From Candidatus Hodarchaeota archaeon (GTDB taxonomy: Archaea > Asgardarchaeota > Heimdallarchaeia > Hodarchaeales > Hodarchaeaceae), in assembly GCA_016839815.1 (NCBI GenBank), contig JAEOTM010000066.1, positions 1-52,115 on the forward strand: DNA of 52,115 bases, in the 5' to 3' direction. Of this stretch, positions 1 through 9,595 are shown one piece after another (within the stretch, counting starts at the first letter, position 1; every line of letters begins with the position of its first letter). The notes under the pieces were generated by a model. It made no database searches. It saw nothing but the letters and a program-made list of their open reading frames with translations, and was not told where the DNA came from. A program made the translations under genes and the position numbers.

Positions 1-105
1 AGCTAAACCCCCATAGATGTCACCTGTACGATACGCAATGCCTGTTCTGTTAGCAAAAGCTGTTATTTTTTCAAGAAATTGTTTCAAATCTTTATCTGCT
101 TCCAT
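1..105 (-). CDS. glyS: Glycyl-tRNA synthetase, N-terminal fragment (runs off window)
   Basis: Only the first 35 codons are present, reading leftward off the edge of the window. The visible peptide starts M-E-A-D-K-D-L-K and ends with R-T-G-D-I-Y-G-G-L-A. That ending matches the start of the class II catalytic core of archaeal/eukaryotic GlyRS, where an E-I-Y-G-G-x-A-G motif opens the active-site domain. The enzyme would charge tRNA-Gly in the cytoplasm. An alternative GTG start lies three codons upstream at 114. The identification rests on one short motif, so it is probable rather than certain. Confidence 0.6.
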   Translation of the reverse strand, partial: MEADKDLKQFLEKITAFANRTGIAYRTGDIYGGLA

Positions 106-331
106 TTTCTTCACCGAATTCCATCCAGTAATGGTGACTTATGCAAAGGGAATTTACTGGGGAATTTTTCCTTAAATTACCGTATGATAAGTAGATAATC
201 TCATTCAGGTGAAATAAACTGAATAAACTACTTAAGAAGCAATTTCCTTTAGTAAATTAAAAAGGTCTTCTGCCTGATTAAGAATTCTAAGCTTGTTGAA
301 AAGGAATCCAAAAGTTACCTTGAAACACATT

Positions 332-1111
332 TTAGTTGGCTTTTTCCCAGTAAGGAATTTTACCTGCTGAAAACTCTCGCATAATAACCTTAGCTGCCTC
401 GACTAGATTCAACTTCCCCCCTTTCAGAATTAAACCTCGTTTTTGGGCAACACGACTAATTATTTCTTGATTACTCAATTCTTCTGGTGTAAGACCATAT
501 TTATCAATGAAACCTTGAATGTAATTCGCTTTTATCCGATCAAGGAAGAAATGGACAGTATCGATTGGATCTGGTAATTTTCCGATTTCATATGCCCCTA
601 AGAAAGCCTGTAAATTGATATTTGGATGATCAAAAGGGACTATACCTGGTGAATCATAAATCAAAATTCTATTAGATATTCTTACAATTTGCTTATGGCG
701 TGTAACGCCTGGTTTTTGACCTGTTGGAGCAACATGTTTCCCCCTCAGAATGTTTAATAAGCTACTCTTACCAGTATTTGGAATTCCTACTAAAGAAATT
801 ACCGTTTCTCTTTTAGGGGATAGCCGTGAAATCTGTTGTCTTAATTTTTTAGTTCCCAATCTATTTTGAGCGGATATGTACACAGCAGGAAAGTCTCTAC
901 TCAAAGCTAGTTTGTTATGTTCGCATATATCTCTCGGAACAAGGTCACATTTGTTGAGTACAATAATCAAGGGGATTCCTAATTTCGATATATGTTTTTC
1001 AATTGAAGAAACTCTAGTAAGATGGGGGAATCTCCCATCTACCACTTCCAAAATGACATCACTCGTCTTAATAAGCTCAAATACCCAACGATTTTCTTTT
1101 CTACGTCTCAT
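332..1111 (-). CDS. Circularly permuted GTPase, YlqF/RbgA-YawG family
   Basis: The GTPase motifs appear in permuted order: G4 NKCD at residues 53-56, G5 SA at 80-81, then the G1 P-loop GIPNTGKSS at 109-117, a G2-type threonine in PGVT at 134-137, and G3 DSPG at 153-156. This order defines the YlqF/YawG class, whose characterised members act in large ribosomal subunit maturation. The C-terminal about 80 residues are helical, as in RbgA. At 259 residues the length is normal. The ATG start has no clear ribosome binding site. The nearest downstream neighbour on this strand is the glyS fragment, 226 bases away. A ribosome-assembly role is inferred from the family. Confidence 0.9.
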   Translation of the reverse strand: MRRRKENRWVFELIKTSDVILEVVDGRFPHLTRVSSIEKHISKLGIPLIIVLNKCDLVPRDICEHNKLALSRDFPAVYISAQNRLGTKKLRQQISRLSPKRETVISLVGIPNTGKSSLLNILRGKHVAPTGQKPGVTRHKQIVRISNRILIYDSPGIVPFDHPNINLQAFLGAYEIGKLPDPIDTVHFFLDRIKANYIQGFIDKYGLTPEELSNQEIISRVAQKRGLILKGGKLNLVEAAKVIMREFSAGKIPYWEKAN

Positions 1112-1498
1112 GAGTTAAAGACTCATTTCTATTACTGCTTTAGGATAAGTAAAGAAGAAAATGATTCTCCTTTTTATGTACACTTCAAATCCTAGGAACT
1201 TCTTTGTCCTAAAACCAGCTATACACTTCTATAAAAAGAAAAATATTAAACACCTGCATCTCATTCTACAAAAAAACTCATTATCTTTGACAATTCTAAA
1301 TTCTAAGCCCGGTATCATTATCATTCTAAGAAAGATAAAATAATTCATATAATAACAGAGAAAAACTCTTCTCAAAAGTATATTTCATAGAAGGAATTAG
1401 TATAAAACATTACTAGAATCATCTTTTATATGAAAGATCCTTTTTCAGTAACTAAGTCCTTATACATAAGCTTTAATCGGCATATTTCAAGGAAAGTA
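1112..1498. other. Intergenic region, divergent promoters
   Basis: This roughly 390-base gap separates the leftward GTPase gene from the rightward aIF2-beta operon. It is very AT-rich. A 60-codon open frame at 1161-1343 is low-complexity, with no family resemblance or ribosome binding site, and is treated as spurious. TATA-like sequences near 1424-1429 and 1461-1468 fall at suitable distances for aIF2-beta transcription. No RNA gene is seen. Confidence 0.5.
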
Positions 1499-1921
1499 TT
1501 GATCTTGACATCCGAAAAAGAATATCTTGCTAGTTTAAAACGTGCACGAGAAAATCTCCCTGCTCACGTCTTTGAGAAGTCTCGATTTGAAATTCCACAA
1601 GGTGATATTTTTCAAGAAGGAAATAGAACCTGGATCACTGATTGGAATCGGATTCTCAAAATTCTAAATAGGGAAAATGATGCGGACCACCTCTCGAAAC
1701 ATTTAGCAGGTGAATTTGCGACCTCAGCAACAGAAGAAAGAGGACGTCTTTACCTTCAAGGCAAATTTTCCAGGACTATGGTAAACCGGGAACTCACTGC
1801 TTATGTGAAAGAATTTGTATTATGCGAGGAATGTGGGAAACCCGATACAAAACTCGTGAGAGAAGGAAGAATTCTAATAAAAGTTTGTGAAGCTTGTGGT
1901 GCCCGTGGAGCAGTCAAGTAA
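1499..1921 (+). CDS. eif2b: Translation initiation factor aIF2 subunit beta
   Basis: This is the beta subunit of the heterotrimeric aIF2, which delivers initiator Met-tRNA to the small ribosomal subunit. The fold signature is complete: an N-terminal helix (EYLASLKRARENLP), the alpha/beta core, and a C-terminal zinc ribbon with C-E-E-C and C-E-A-C pairs. The open frame extends to an ATG at 1430, but that ATG sits in a TATA-like TTTATATG sequence. An AAGGA site at about 1489-1493 precedes TTG codons at 1499 and 1505, so the TTG start gives a normal protein of about 140 residues. It heads the operon with DUF424, NMD3 and a methyltransferase. The 1505 start is an equal alternative. Confidence 0.9.
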   Translation: MILTSEKEYLASLKRARENLPAHVFEKSRFEIPQGDIFQEGNRTWITDWNRILKILNRENDADHLSKHLAGEFATSATEERGRLYLQGKFSRTMVNRELTAYVKEFVLCEECGKPDTKLVREGRILIKVCEACGARGAVK

Positions 1922-2249
1922 GCACAATTCTGAACGTGTTCTTTTTAAGATTCATCGCAAGGATGCAACAGAAATCCTTGCTATATGTGACGAAATCCTT
2001 TTAGGAAAAGAATTATCTAATAAGACCATAAAGATGAAGGTTCCATCTAGCTTCTATAAAGGAACATATATTTCTAAATCAGACGCTTTAGATTTAATGC
2101 GGAGGTATACGAATATTAATGCTTTAGGATCCGTTCTTGATTTAGGGATAGAAAAGAGGATTATCAATAAAGATGCAGTAATTTGGTTTAATACAGATGA
2201 CGGACGAGAGATTCCACACCTCCTTATTTTCTCAATCCCTCCGATTTGA
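1887..2249 (+). CDS. DUF424 family protein
   Basis: This small protein of about 100-120 residues matches the archaeal DUF424 family. The conserved features visible are F-K-I-H-R-K, then I-C-D-E-I-L-L-G-K-E, and a Y-x-G-x-Y-I-S-K-S-D-A-L segment. No biochemical role is established, but it is repeatedly found between aIF2-beta and NMD3 in archaea, as here, suggesting a translation link. The start is uncertain: GTG codons at 1887, 1896 and 1905 all overlap the end of aIF2-beta, which implies translational coupling. No clear ribosome binding site separates them. Its stop overlaps the probable TTG start of NMD3. Confidence 0.8.
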   Translation: MKLVVPVEQSSKHNSERVLFKIHRKDATEILAICDEILLGKELSNKTIKMKVPSSFYKGTYISKSDALDLMRRYTNINALGSVLDLGIEKRIINKDAVIWFNTDDGREIPHLLIFSIPPI

Positions 2250-3352
2250 ATTTTTCAGTGATGTTTATGTCTCCACCGTGTATTGCTTGTGGGGTAGAGG
2301 AAGAATTCTTTCAACATTTGTGTCAAACCTGTTATCTTGAGTCTAATCCAATTTTGAAAGAAAATAAAGATTTAAATATTGTTACTTGCATATCATGTGG
2401 CCTACTTGCATTTAAAGGCCACTGGTCAAAATTTTATATCAATGATTTGGCTTCTGTAAAGATTCATTCAAGATTAAAGACCTTTATTGGTCAGGAGTGG
2501 AAATTCTATTATCGTCCTACAAAAATTGAACTAAAAAACCTCCAGCAGAATTTTAACACAGAGGATGAATTAGAATCGATTCAGGGTATAGTAGTCATTT
2601 CAGCAAGTCCTGATCCTTTTGTTCCCCTGATAAATATTGAACAGGAATTTATAATTAAAAATAATTGGGGAGATTGTTCTGATTGTCAAACTCGTTCAAG
2701 TGGTTTATATACATCTAAAATACAGATAAGATCTCAAAAAGAAATTTCATCAGAGGAGCTAGATAAATGGGGTACCGAGATAGAAAATACTAGTAAAGAT
2801 TTCCCCCTCTCTGATGGAAAGAACCCACTTTTTAGATTAATACAAATAAAAAACGGCCTTGATGCTCTTTTTAGATCAAAATCAGCAGCCCATTCTGTAG
2901 GACGGATCTTTGCTAGGGATAGAGGAGGATTAATTCATATCACTACTGAATTTGCTGGATTCGATAAATCCAAATCAAAAGAATATCCTAGGAAACAAGT
3001 TGTACTAATTATGTTACCTAAATATGAGAAAGGTGATTATTTTTTAATAAATAAACAACTGTTCAAAGTAGAAGGCTATTCCAATTTTAAAATAACCTGT
3101 TCAGACGTGATAAATAAAAGTTTACGAAGGATTTCTGTAAAATCGTTCGAAGAACTCGATCCAAAACGATTCGATGCGAATTTTGAGGAATACCAGATCA
3201 TTCACTTTGAAACAGCAGAGAGTTTAGCTGAAATTATGAATTTGTCAGATTTTACTAATCATTTTGTTGATTCGACAGAGTTAACAGTCTTCTCAGAAGG
3301 AGAAACCTTTTGGGGAATAGTTTATGAAGGGAGAATAATACTAAGAGATTAA
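2246..3352 (+). CDS. NMD3-like ribosome-associated zinc-finger protein
   Basis: This is an archaeal homologue of NMD3, the eukaryotic adaptor for 60S subunit export and maturation. The N-terminus has tandem zinc-binding pairs (C-I-A-C-G, C-Q-T-C, C-I-S-C-G and, near residue 145, D-C-S-D-C) followed by S-G-L-Y-T-S-K-I-Q-I-R, the typical transition into the first OB/SH3-like domain. The 368-residue length is normal for archaea. Candidate starts are TTG 2246, GTG 2258, ATG 2261 and ATG 2267. None has a strong ribosome binding site, consistent with coupling to DUF424. In archaea it presumably acts in 50S maturation rather than export. Confidence 0.85.
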   Translation: MNFSVMFMSPPCIACGVEEEFFQHLCQTCYLESNPILKENKDLNIVTCISCGLLAFKGHWSKFYINDLASVKIHSRLKTFIGQEWKFYYRPTKIELKNLQQNFNTEDELESIQGIVVISASPDPFVPLINIEQEFIIKNNWGDCSDCQTRSSGLYTSKIQIRSQKEISSEELDKWGTEIENTSKDFPLSDGKNPLFRLIQIKNGLDALFRSKSAAHSVGRIFARDRGGLIHITTEFAGFDKSKSKEYPRKQVVLIMLPKYEKGDYFLINKQLFKVEGYSNFKITCSDVINKSLRRISVKSFEELDPKRFDANFEEYQIIHFETAESLAEIMNLSDFTNHFVDSTELTVFSEGETFWGIVYEGRIILRD

Positions 3353-3383
3353 TAAGAACCAAAATGAGGGTTGGAAATTTTCA

Positions 3384-4763
3384 TTGGAAAACGAAGTATA
3401 TCTGAACCAATATGTCAAGAACATTCAGGTTGCTTCTAAAATAATCGCATATTTTGAGAAAAACCAAGTTTCACTCCGAAATGCAATGAAGATGTACAAG
3501 AGTTTTACAAAAGATGAGAATAGACATTTATATTCTCAGGTTCACGCCTTGGTATTCGAAACAGTCCGTTATCAAAATATTGAGAAGAGGATAATCCATC
3601 ACCAAATTCAAAACTACTTTCCGAAGAAAATACCTGATGACATTCGAATAACTCTAAAGATAATCATATATCTTACAATCTTAGCACCTCCCAGTCAGCA
3701 AGATCAATACTGGAAACTTGCCTGTTCAGAAATATTAGAATCACTAAACACAAGGTTCTCAGTAACAATTTTCTCCAGTCTACTCGAGTATTTAAATCAA
3801 TGGAAGTTAGAAAATTACCTTGAGCAAATTAAGGATAGTGAAGAACGACTCGGAGTAGAATTTGCCCATCCTACTTGGCTAGTTCGAGAACTGAAAGCTT
3901 TTTATGGATTACAACTAACTAAAGACATATTAGCTGCAAACAATAAAACTTTACCAGTCTATCTCAGATTGAATCTTCTAAGATTCGAAAAAAGGTCAAT
4001 ACTATCCCAATTAAAGGAGGAAGGAGTTACTACTGAACAAGATCCAATTATGGATGATGTTATAAAAGTTGTATCTACAGATAAACCGTTACCCCGTCTT
4101 CCATCTTTTCAAGAAGATCTATATTATATGCAAACAAGAGGTTCCTCGTTAATATCTCATATCATCAATCCACAGCGTGAGGATATTATCTTAGATGCAT
4201 GTGCTGCTCCAGGAGGAAAAACAACCCATTTAGCTACATTACAAGGTGATTCAGGGTTTATAATTGCTACAGATAATCACCATAGGAGAATACAAGAACT
4301 AGCTAGAAAAATTAGAGTTTACAAACTGAATAGTATTCATCCGTTATTGTTTGACATGAGAATTAAGGATCCATTTAGAATCGCATTTGATAAAATTCTA
4401 CTGGACGCACCTTGTTCAGGCTCTGGTACATTTTCATCTCGTCCAGATTCTAAATGGAGAGTGGATCGGCATCAAGTCAAGTGGTTGCGAAACTTACAGC
4501 TAACACTTCTAAAAAACGCATCTACATTATTAAAAAAGAATTCGTCTTCATTTCTAATTTACTCTACATGTTCACTCCTTCCGATGGAAAATGAGGATGT
4601 CATTGAACAATTCCTTACAAAAGATCCCCGATTCGAGCTTAAAAAGCAGAAATTGTATATTGGTTCCCCAAGTCCCAAATTTCCTCTTGCTCAACGGTTA
4701 TTTCCACATATTAACAATACAGAAGGCTTTTCAATTTTCAAAATTGGATTCAAATCTACTTAG
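3384..4763 (+). CDS. RsmB/NSUN-type rRNA or tRNA cytosine-C5 methyltransferase
   Basis: An AdoMet-dependent RNA m5C methyltransferase of 459 residues. An N-terminal NusB-like helical domain (about residues 1-140) precedes a linker and a Rossmann catalytic domain. The domain carries the AdoMet motif LDACAAPGGKT, motif IV DAPCSGSGTF with one catalytic cysteine, and motif VI YSTCSLLPMENE with the second cysteine. The NusB-methyltransferase fusion is typical of RsmB. The TTG start is preceded by a GAGGGTTGG sequence. It is the last gene of the aIF2-beta operon, 31 bases after NMD3, and its end overlaps the convergent polymerase gene by four bases. The exact RNA target cannot be read from sequence. 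Confidence 0.88.
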   Translation: MENEVYLNQYVKNIQVASKIIAYFEKNQVSLRNAMKMYKSFTKDENRHLYSQVHALVFETVRYQNIEKRIIHHQIQNYFPKKIPDDIRITLKIIIYLTILAPPSQQDQYWKLACSEILESLNTRFSVTIFSSLLEYLNQWKLENYLEQIKDSEERLGVEFAHPTWLVRELKAFYGLQLTKDILAANNKTLPVYLRLNLLRFEKRSILSQLKEEGVTTEQDPIMDDVIKVVSTDKPLPRLPSFQEDLYYMQTRGSSLISHIINPQREDIILDACAAPGGKTTHLATLQGDSGFIIATDNHHRRIQELARKIRVYKLNSIHPLLFDMRIKDPFRIAFDKILLDAPCSGSGTFSSRPDSKWRVDRHQVKWLRNLQLTLLKNASTLLKKNSSSFLIYSTCSLLPMENEDVIEQFLTKDPRFELKKQKLYIGSPSPKFPLAQRLFPHINNTEGFSIFKIGFKST

Positions 4764-7318
4764 CTAAAAAATTCCATTAAATTAACCTGACCTGAAGATA
4801 ATTCTTCCACTTCTATATCTAAAGCTCCAATCAATTGCTCAAAAATGGTATCGATCATCGATCTGTAGGCTTTTACATCGATTTTAGATTTATCGGACAT
4901 CAACTCCAAAGCAGTTACTCGATCAGCAGTCTTTGTTTTTACAAATCTAAGAAAGCGCCCAGATTTGATAAATTCGGCTGGTTTGGACTTATTTAGAGGT
5001 TTATTGTAATATTGTCTTTGATACATTTCTTCCAGCTGCCATGCTACTTTAACATGCTGGGCATTTACTGCATATCTATGTAAAGGCTGTGTTAACTGCA
5101 TTGTGATAGCAAGATCTTCATTTGAATACTTTTTCCTTTCTAATTTTCGATACACATTACGAATATATTCTTTGACACGATTCTTTGCATCATCAAATTC
5201 CTGTTCAGATTTAACTTCAGAAAAAATTCTTAATACGTGTTTAAAGGCCCTTTGTAGGAATTGGGGAGTATTTCTTTTCTTTCCCATGAGTCCCTTAACA
5301 TCAATTTCAGAATTAGGATACACACCAAAATAGTTCTTCTTTCTCTCTGACAAAACAACATAACGGTAGTTCTTCTCTACTTCTAACCCCACACCTAAAG
5401 AAGTCTGACTCCATTTTATTATCTCCTTTATCTGTTCTGGGTTAGGTGATAGTAAAAACACGGAGTCGGTATCTCCATAAAGCACTTGAACGTTTAAACT
5501 TTGAGCTTTGGCAATAGTTCGCTCAATAGAATCTCTTCCGTAAGCTGTAGTCGAATCTGCGACTGGTAAACAATATAAAAGAAAACGATCACTACCTAAA
5601 ACTCCATAAGAAGCATTGATTAAGACCTTAAGGCTTCGTTCTAAGATTTTATAATAATCTTGTTGATTGGACTTCTTCTTCGATTCAGGCTTCAACCATT
5701 GGACCCTAACATCTTTTATAAAGCCGATGGTATCAGCAATAATTCCACGTTGCTTTTTACATACCCAATAATTAGTTTGTGGAACAAAGTTTTCTTTACA
5801 ATCTGGATGATTACATAGAATTGTTTCGTAGCTTAAATTAAATGCACTAATAATTGAGGGGTAGAGCGATGCGAAATCTAAAACAGTCACATTAAAATGG
5901 ACTCCTGGAACAGGATCAATTACAGTTGCCCCTTTGTATTTTTTTCCTTTGATTATTGATTCAGAACTCCTAAACATGCTTTTTTCTTTTTGAATATCCT
6001 CTGCATTCGGTATTAAATAATGTCTTCGACGATGTTCAGAGTAAAACAGACTTTGTACCCAATTTGATACCGCTGTTCTTGTTAAATCATCAATAGGACT
6101 ACGAGTAATTCTAGATAGCATAAAAATTAGTCGTAGTGGAGTGTTATTATCAAATAAGACGAGATCTAGAGTAATTTTCGCATCTCTTGCACAATAATGA
6201 ATCAATTCCCATTCTGTGAGTTCCGCGATTTCTTTTTGTAATTTGATTTTTCCTATTCCTAATAAGGCCGAAGCAATTGCGTCTAATGATGTTTCCTGAT
6301 ATTTATTCCCGAAAGCATATGTACGAATGGCTACATTTTGATAAAAACGATAAAGATCAAGATGAATCCCATTTTTAAGCGTACACTCTCTATTCCGTCT
6401 GCTCCATATTATAGGGCTATATTTATTAACTTTAAGCTCCCTGGCACGCTCATGTAGGTAGGGAAAATCGAAATTATCTCCGTTAAATGTTACACACACT
6501 GGATACTTATTTAATATTTCAAAAGCTTTCTTGATTAATTCTTCTTCATCCTTGAAACGAATAATATCTATAGATTTAGAGTCATTGTTAATTTCCTGGC
6601 CTTTTTCAACCTCATCTCTTTCTAGAACCAGTGAATATGCATTATCTGCATTATCAGAAAAACAAATGCATGTAATTCTATGTTTTGGATCAGTTGCCTG
6701 TGGAATTTGATTTTCAGCATATTCTGTTTCAATATCACATGATAGAATAGGAAATCTGGGAATTTCCTGTGTGAAATCAAAAATAAAATTCTCCAAAAGC
6801 CCCTCATATTCCTTTAGCAGCGCCATAACCGTTGATGGAAGTTTCAAACTCGATTTCTGATCATCTGGAATGAAGAACGTTCCTTTTTCCTTATCCCATC
6901 TATATACTCTTCCTGGTACAAGTTGTTGATCATAGAGCCAATTACGGTGATATTTAATTCTTGATTCCCAAGTCTCACCCAAAATTTCTCTAACCTTAGG
7001 AACTTCGCTTGGAGTAGGTGTGAATATCTGAGTAAATGTAGAACTTTTATCATGCAATAGATCGCGTTTTTCAATGGCTTTAAGCCGACTAATAATATTT
7101 GAAGAGATATTTTTAGCCTTAATATCTTGAACAGATTGGTTACTCAGGCAATACGGTTCATGATTAAACGGATCTGTTATATATACAACTTTACCGTTTT
7201 CTATATCAAGAAGCTTTATACCTGCACCGTTGTTCTTTGCATCATACACAGTACTTAATAAGAGATAGTCTTTACTCTCTTCCAGATTATAATTCACTTC
7301 AGACTCGGTTTTGTTCAT
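4760..7318 (-). CDS. polB: Family B replicative DNA polymerase with proofreading exonuclease
   Basis: A B-family DNA polymerase of 852 residues. Exonuclease motifs are intact: Exo I DIETE, Exo II TFNGDNFDFPYL, Exo III YCARDAKITL. Polymerase motifs follow: DFASLYPSI (motif A), KVLINASYGVLG (motif B) and YGDTDSVF (motif C, the catalytic aspartates). The last residues, QVNLMEFFS (844-852), form a C-terminal PIP box (QxxLxxFF), so the enzyme should be tethered to the PCNA sliding clamp. No intein or insertion interrupts the motifs. The gene stands alone on its strand with an ATG start. It is probably a main replicative or repair polymerase of the PolB type found across archaea. Confidence 0.95.
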   Translation of the reverse strand: MNKTESEVNYNLEESKDYLLLSTVYDAKNNGAGIKLLDIENGKVVYITDPFNHEPYCLSNQSVQDIKAKNISSNIISRLKAIEKRDLLHDKSSTFTQIFTPTPSEVPKVREILGETWESRIKYHRNWLYDQQLVPGRVYRWDKEKGTFFIPDDQKSSLKLPSTVMALLKEYEGLLENFIFDFTQEIPRFPILSCDIETEYAENQIPQATDPKHRITCICFSDNADNAYSLVLERDEVEKGQEINNDSKSIDIIRFKDEEELIKKAFEILNKYPVCVTFNGDNFDFPYLHERARELKVNKYSPIIWSRRNRECTLKNGIHLDLYRFYQNVAIRTYAFGNKYQETSLDAIASALLGIGKIKLQKEIAELTEWELIHYCARDAKITLDLVLFDNNTPLRLIFMLSRITRSPIDDLTRTAVSNWVQSLFYSEHRRRHYLIPNAEDIQKEKSMFRSSESIIKGKKYKGATVIDPVPGVHFNVTVLDFASLYPSIISAFNLSYETILCNHPDCKENFVPQTNYWVCKKQRGIIADTIGFIKDVRVQWLKPESKKKSNQQDYYKILERSLKVLINASYGVLGSDRFLLYCLPVADSTTAYGRDSIERTIAKAQSLNVQVLYGDTDSVFLLSPNPEQIKEIIKWSQTSLGVGLEVEKNYRYVVLSERKKNYFGVYPNSEIDVKGLMGKKRNTPQFLQRAFKHVLRIFSEVKSEQEFDDAKNRVKEYIRNVYRKLERKKYSNEDLAITMQLTQPLHRYAVNAQHVKVAWQLEEMYQRQYYNKPLNKSKPAEFIKSGRFLRFVKTKTADRVTALELMSDKSKIDVKAYRSMIDTIFEQLIGALDIEVEELSSGQVNLMEFFS

Positions 7319-7540
7319 CTAGAAACCTCTTAGGTTTTCTAAGACATCAATAAATGGCCAATTTTCAAATAAATTACTATGAGAATTGATATCTTTTATG
7401 TTTTTATCATAAAATCAAATTTTAAATCACAAGAATTATTATCAAAAGGAAATTTTTTAATTCCAAAAGATAGATTTCAATTTAACAAGATTATGATCAT
7501 CGAAAAGTATTGTTACGGCTCAAGAAGGAACTGATTAGAA

Positions 7541-7885
7541 TTGTCTCTTGGGGAATTAAATGCAAAAAAAATTGAAACTTTGACCAAAGTAGCCAGATTG
7601 CTAGGTGATCAAATTCAAGCTCAGAGCAGAGCCATAAATAAGCTTCAAAATGAAATAGATTGGATAAAGGAATCATTAAGAAGAATCACTCATGAAGATG
7701 TTCCAGTAAAGGATGAAACGCATCAACCAGTTCCGGAAGTAACCTCTGAAATATTTCAAGAGGGAGAAAAACCTTTAACCTCTTCAACTGAAATAGATTT
7801 AACGAAAACTGAATTAACTGTTAAAAAAGAATCTTCAGAGAAAGAAGAACTTCTACAAGCATTAAAGATAATTGATAATCTTTAA
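7541..7885 (+). CDS. Hypothetical coiled-coil protein, 114 residues
   Basis: No known family is recognised. Residues about 8-50 form a strongly predicted amphipathic coiled coil (L-T-K-V-A-R-L-L, then N-K-L-Q-N-E-I-D-W-I-K). A charged, Pro/Glu/Thr-rich linker of about 45 residues follows, then a short C-terminal helix (K-E-E-L-L-Q-A-L-K-I-I-D-N-L). The start is a TTG, with AAGGAA about a dozen bases upstream, which is weak. It lies alone between the divergently transcribed polymerase and the convergent 556-residue coiled-coil protein. The amino-acid pattern is protein-like rather than random, so it is probably real, perhaps an oligomerisation or adaptor subunit. Confidence 0.6.
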   Translation: MSLGELNAKKIETLTKVARLLGDQIQAQSRAINKLQNEIDWIKESLRRITHEDVPVKDETHQPVPEVTSEIFQEGEKPLTSSTEIDLTKTELTVKKESSEKEELLQALKIIDNL

Positions 7886-7924
7886 TCTAGTTCCAGAAAC
7901 CTTTTAGCGAAATAAATTTCTCTT

Positions 7925-9595
7925 TTAACGTAAGATATATCGAACTAGCTGTTTAATATCCAATGGAACTCCTTCCTTGTTCCCTAGAATCGTATTGGTA
8001 TAGGAACCAATTAGATCTGACCATTCCCATCTATCAAGCTGATATAATTCTTCATCTGATGTTTCTATGACTTTAATTATACGTCTATCCACGTAATCAT
8101 TTAATCGTCTTTGTAAATCTAGCCTTTTTTCTGCAGGAATTCCAAGAATTTGGGTTATCTTCTCTTTTGACAATGGTTGGTTGGTTCCCAAAACAAAAAG
8201 AATCCAATTATCTGGTGATGCGAGAAAGGCTTTAACTAGGGGACGAAGATCAATCTCCATCCCAACTGAGCTACCCCCTGACTTCATTGTAAATTCTTTA
8301 GTAACTTTATAACTTAGCTCTCTACTTTCTTCTGGTTCTTTTAAATTTGCTAGTCGTTCTTTAAGTAAATTAACTTCTTCACGGAGATTAGCAATATCAG
8401 ATGTTATTACTTTACTGTCAGAGCTTTCTGCTAATATTTCAGGAGAAATAGTTCCTCCTTCTCGTAATAAGTTCTTTAATTCTTCATTTTCCCTTCTAGT
8501 ATCAAGTAATATTCTCTCAAATTCCAATAATTTTTCAGATAAATCTTCAGCTAACCGTTCATCAATTGCTCTAGACCAAGAAAGCTTTTCGTGTGAACTT
8601 TGTGTTGTACCTTCAAGCTCGGTTTCCAAGTCATCTTTAATCGCTTCTAATTCCTTTATACGCGCTTCCTGACTAACTATTTTGTCTTTCAATCTGTTTA
8701 CTATGGAAGCAGTATTCAAAATGACCTTATTATCAGCAACGTTAGGGATGCGATAAACTGGAACTACACTGCCCCGATCCCAGATTGATGCTGTTTCATA
8801 CCTAACACCCAGTTTTTCAATCAATTTAGCAATTTCACGTGTCTCATCGTTATATCGAAACATAAAGAGATTTTCCTCGTCCCCCTCAAATCTGTATAAT
8901 CGGGAAAACTTCAACCACATTGTTACAAAATCTAAAATATCTTGTTCATCCTTACATTTGGAAACAGAAAGAATTATCTGGGGAAAACTATTCTGAAATT
9001 CTCCAGTAAATGCTTTTACTATTGCGGAACAAAGATGAACTGGAATTTTTACATAGAATCCACGTTGATTCTGTGCAATTTCACCATCAGGGTAAAGATT
9101 GACATCGAACACAGAATCAAATGTTTCAATAAAACTTTCGATTTTTCCTCTTTGATCCGTTTGGTACGTTCCAGTTTGAAATACATTCTTCGATAATGTG
9201 AGTAATCCAAGTAGTTTAGCTAAAGAATTACTCTTTGTCTTTACAGGGAGCTTTATAGGGAGTTGACTTTTTTTATTTCCAATACTTGTTACTGTGAACG
9301 ATGTCATGAACAGTTCTCGCTCGTTCTCTACTAACATACGTATTGTTGATAGTGGAATCGTCATCTCGGGATTTGAACGATACCGAGACCATTGAGTTCT
9401 GCTTACAACAGGGCCTAACGCTTTTTGCATCCTACTATGTTGGAATACGAACCGACGTCCAGCTAATGAAAGATTAACTCTGGTTTCGTCTGGAAAATTC
9501 TTTAAAGATAACCAATCCTCGATTTCATGTTCCATATCAAGTCTTGATCTACGTCTAAAGACTTCCTCATGCAATTCTAATTTTTCGGACTCCAA
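7925..9595 (-). CDS. Hypothetical protein: HTH, degenerate LAGLIDADG-like region, coiled coil, winged helix
   Basis: A 556-residue protein of no recognised named family. Visible parts, in order: a basic helical N-terminus (about 1-95); a region (about 120-290) whose helix-strand pattern, beginning S-L-A-K-L-L-G-L-L-T-L-S-K, looks like a two-repeat LAGLIDADG fold without the catalytic acidic residues; a long coiled coil (about 300-425) rich in Glu, Lys and Leu; and a C-terminal winged-helix-like segment around L-S-K-E-K-I-T-Q-I-L-G-I-P. The TTG start has a good GGGTGAGG site six bases upstream. A DNA-binding, structural or regulatory role is likely; nuclease activity is doubtful. Confidence 0.65.
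   Translation of the reverse strand: MESEKLELHEEVFRRRSRLDMEHEIEDWLSLKNFPDETRVNLSLAGRRFVFQHSRMQKALGPVVSRTQWSRYRSNPEMTIPLSTIRMLVENERELFMTSFTVTSIGNKKSQLPIKLPVKTKSNSLAKLLGLLTLSKNVFQTGTYQTDQRGKIESFIETFDSVFDVNLYPDGEIAQNQRGFYVKIPVHLCSAIVKAFTGEFQNSFPQIILSVSKCKDEQDILDFVTMWLKFSRLYRFEGDEENLFMFRYNDETREIAKLIEKLGVRYETASIWDRGSVVPVYRIPNVADNKVILNTASIVNRLKDKIVSQEARIKELEAIKDDLETELEGTTQSSHEKLSWSRAIDERLAEDLSEKLLEFERILLDTRRENEELKNLLREGGTISPEILAESSDSKVITSDIANLREEVNLLKERLANLKEPEESRELSYKVTKEFTMKSGGSSVGMEIDLRPLVKAFLASPDNWILFVLGTNQPLSKEKITQILGIPAEKRLDLQRRLNDYVDRRIIKVIETSDEELYQLDRWEWSDLIGSYTNTILGNKEGVPLDIKQLVRYILR

Noticed and set aside
1161..1343. 60-codon open frame in the gap before aIF2-beta
   Set aside because: Low-complexity Ile/Leu/Lys-rich sequence in AT-rich DNA, no ribosome binding site, no family resemblance.
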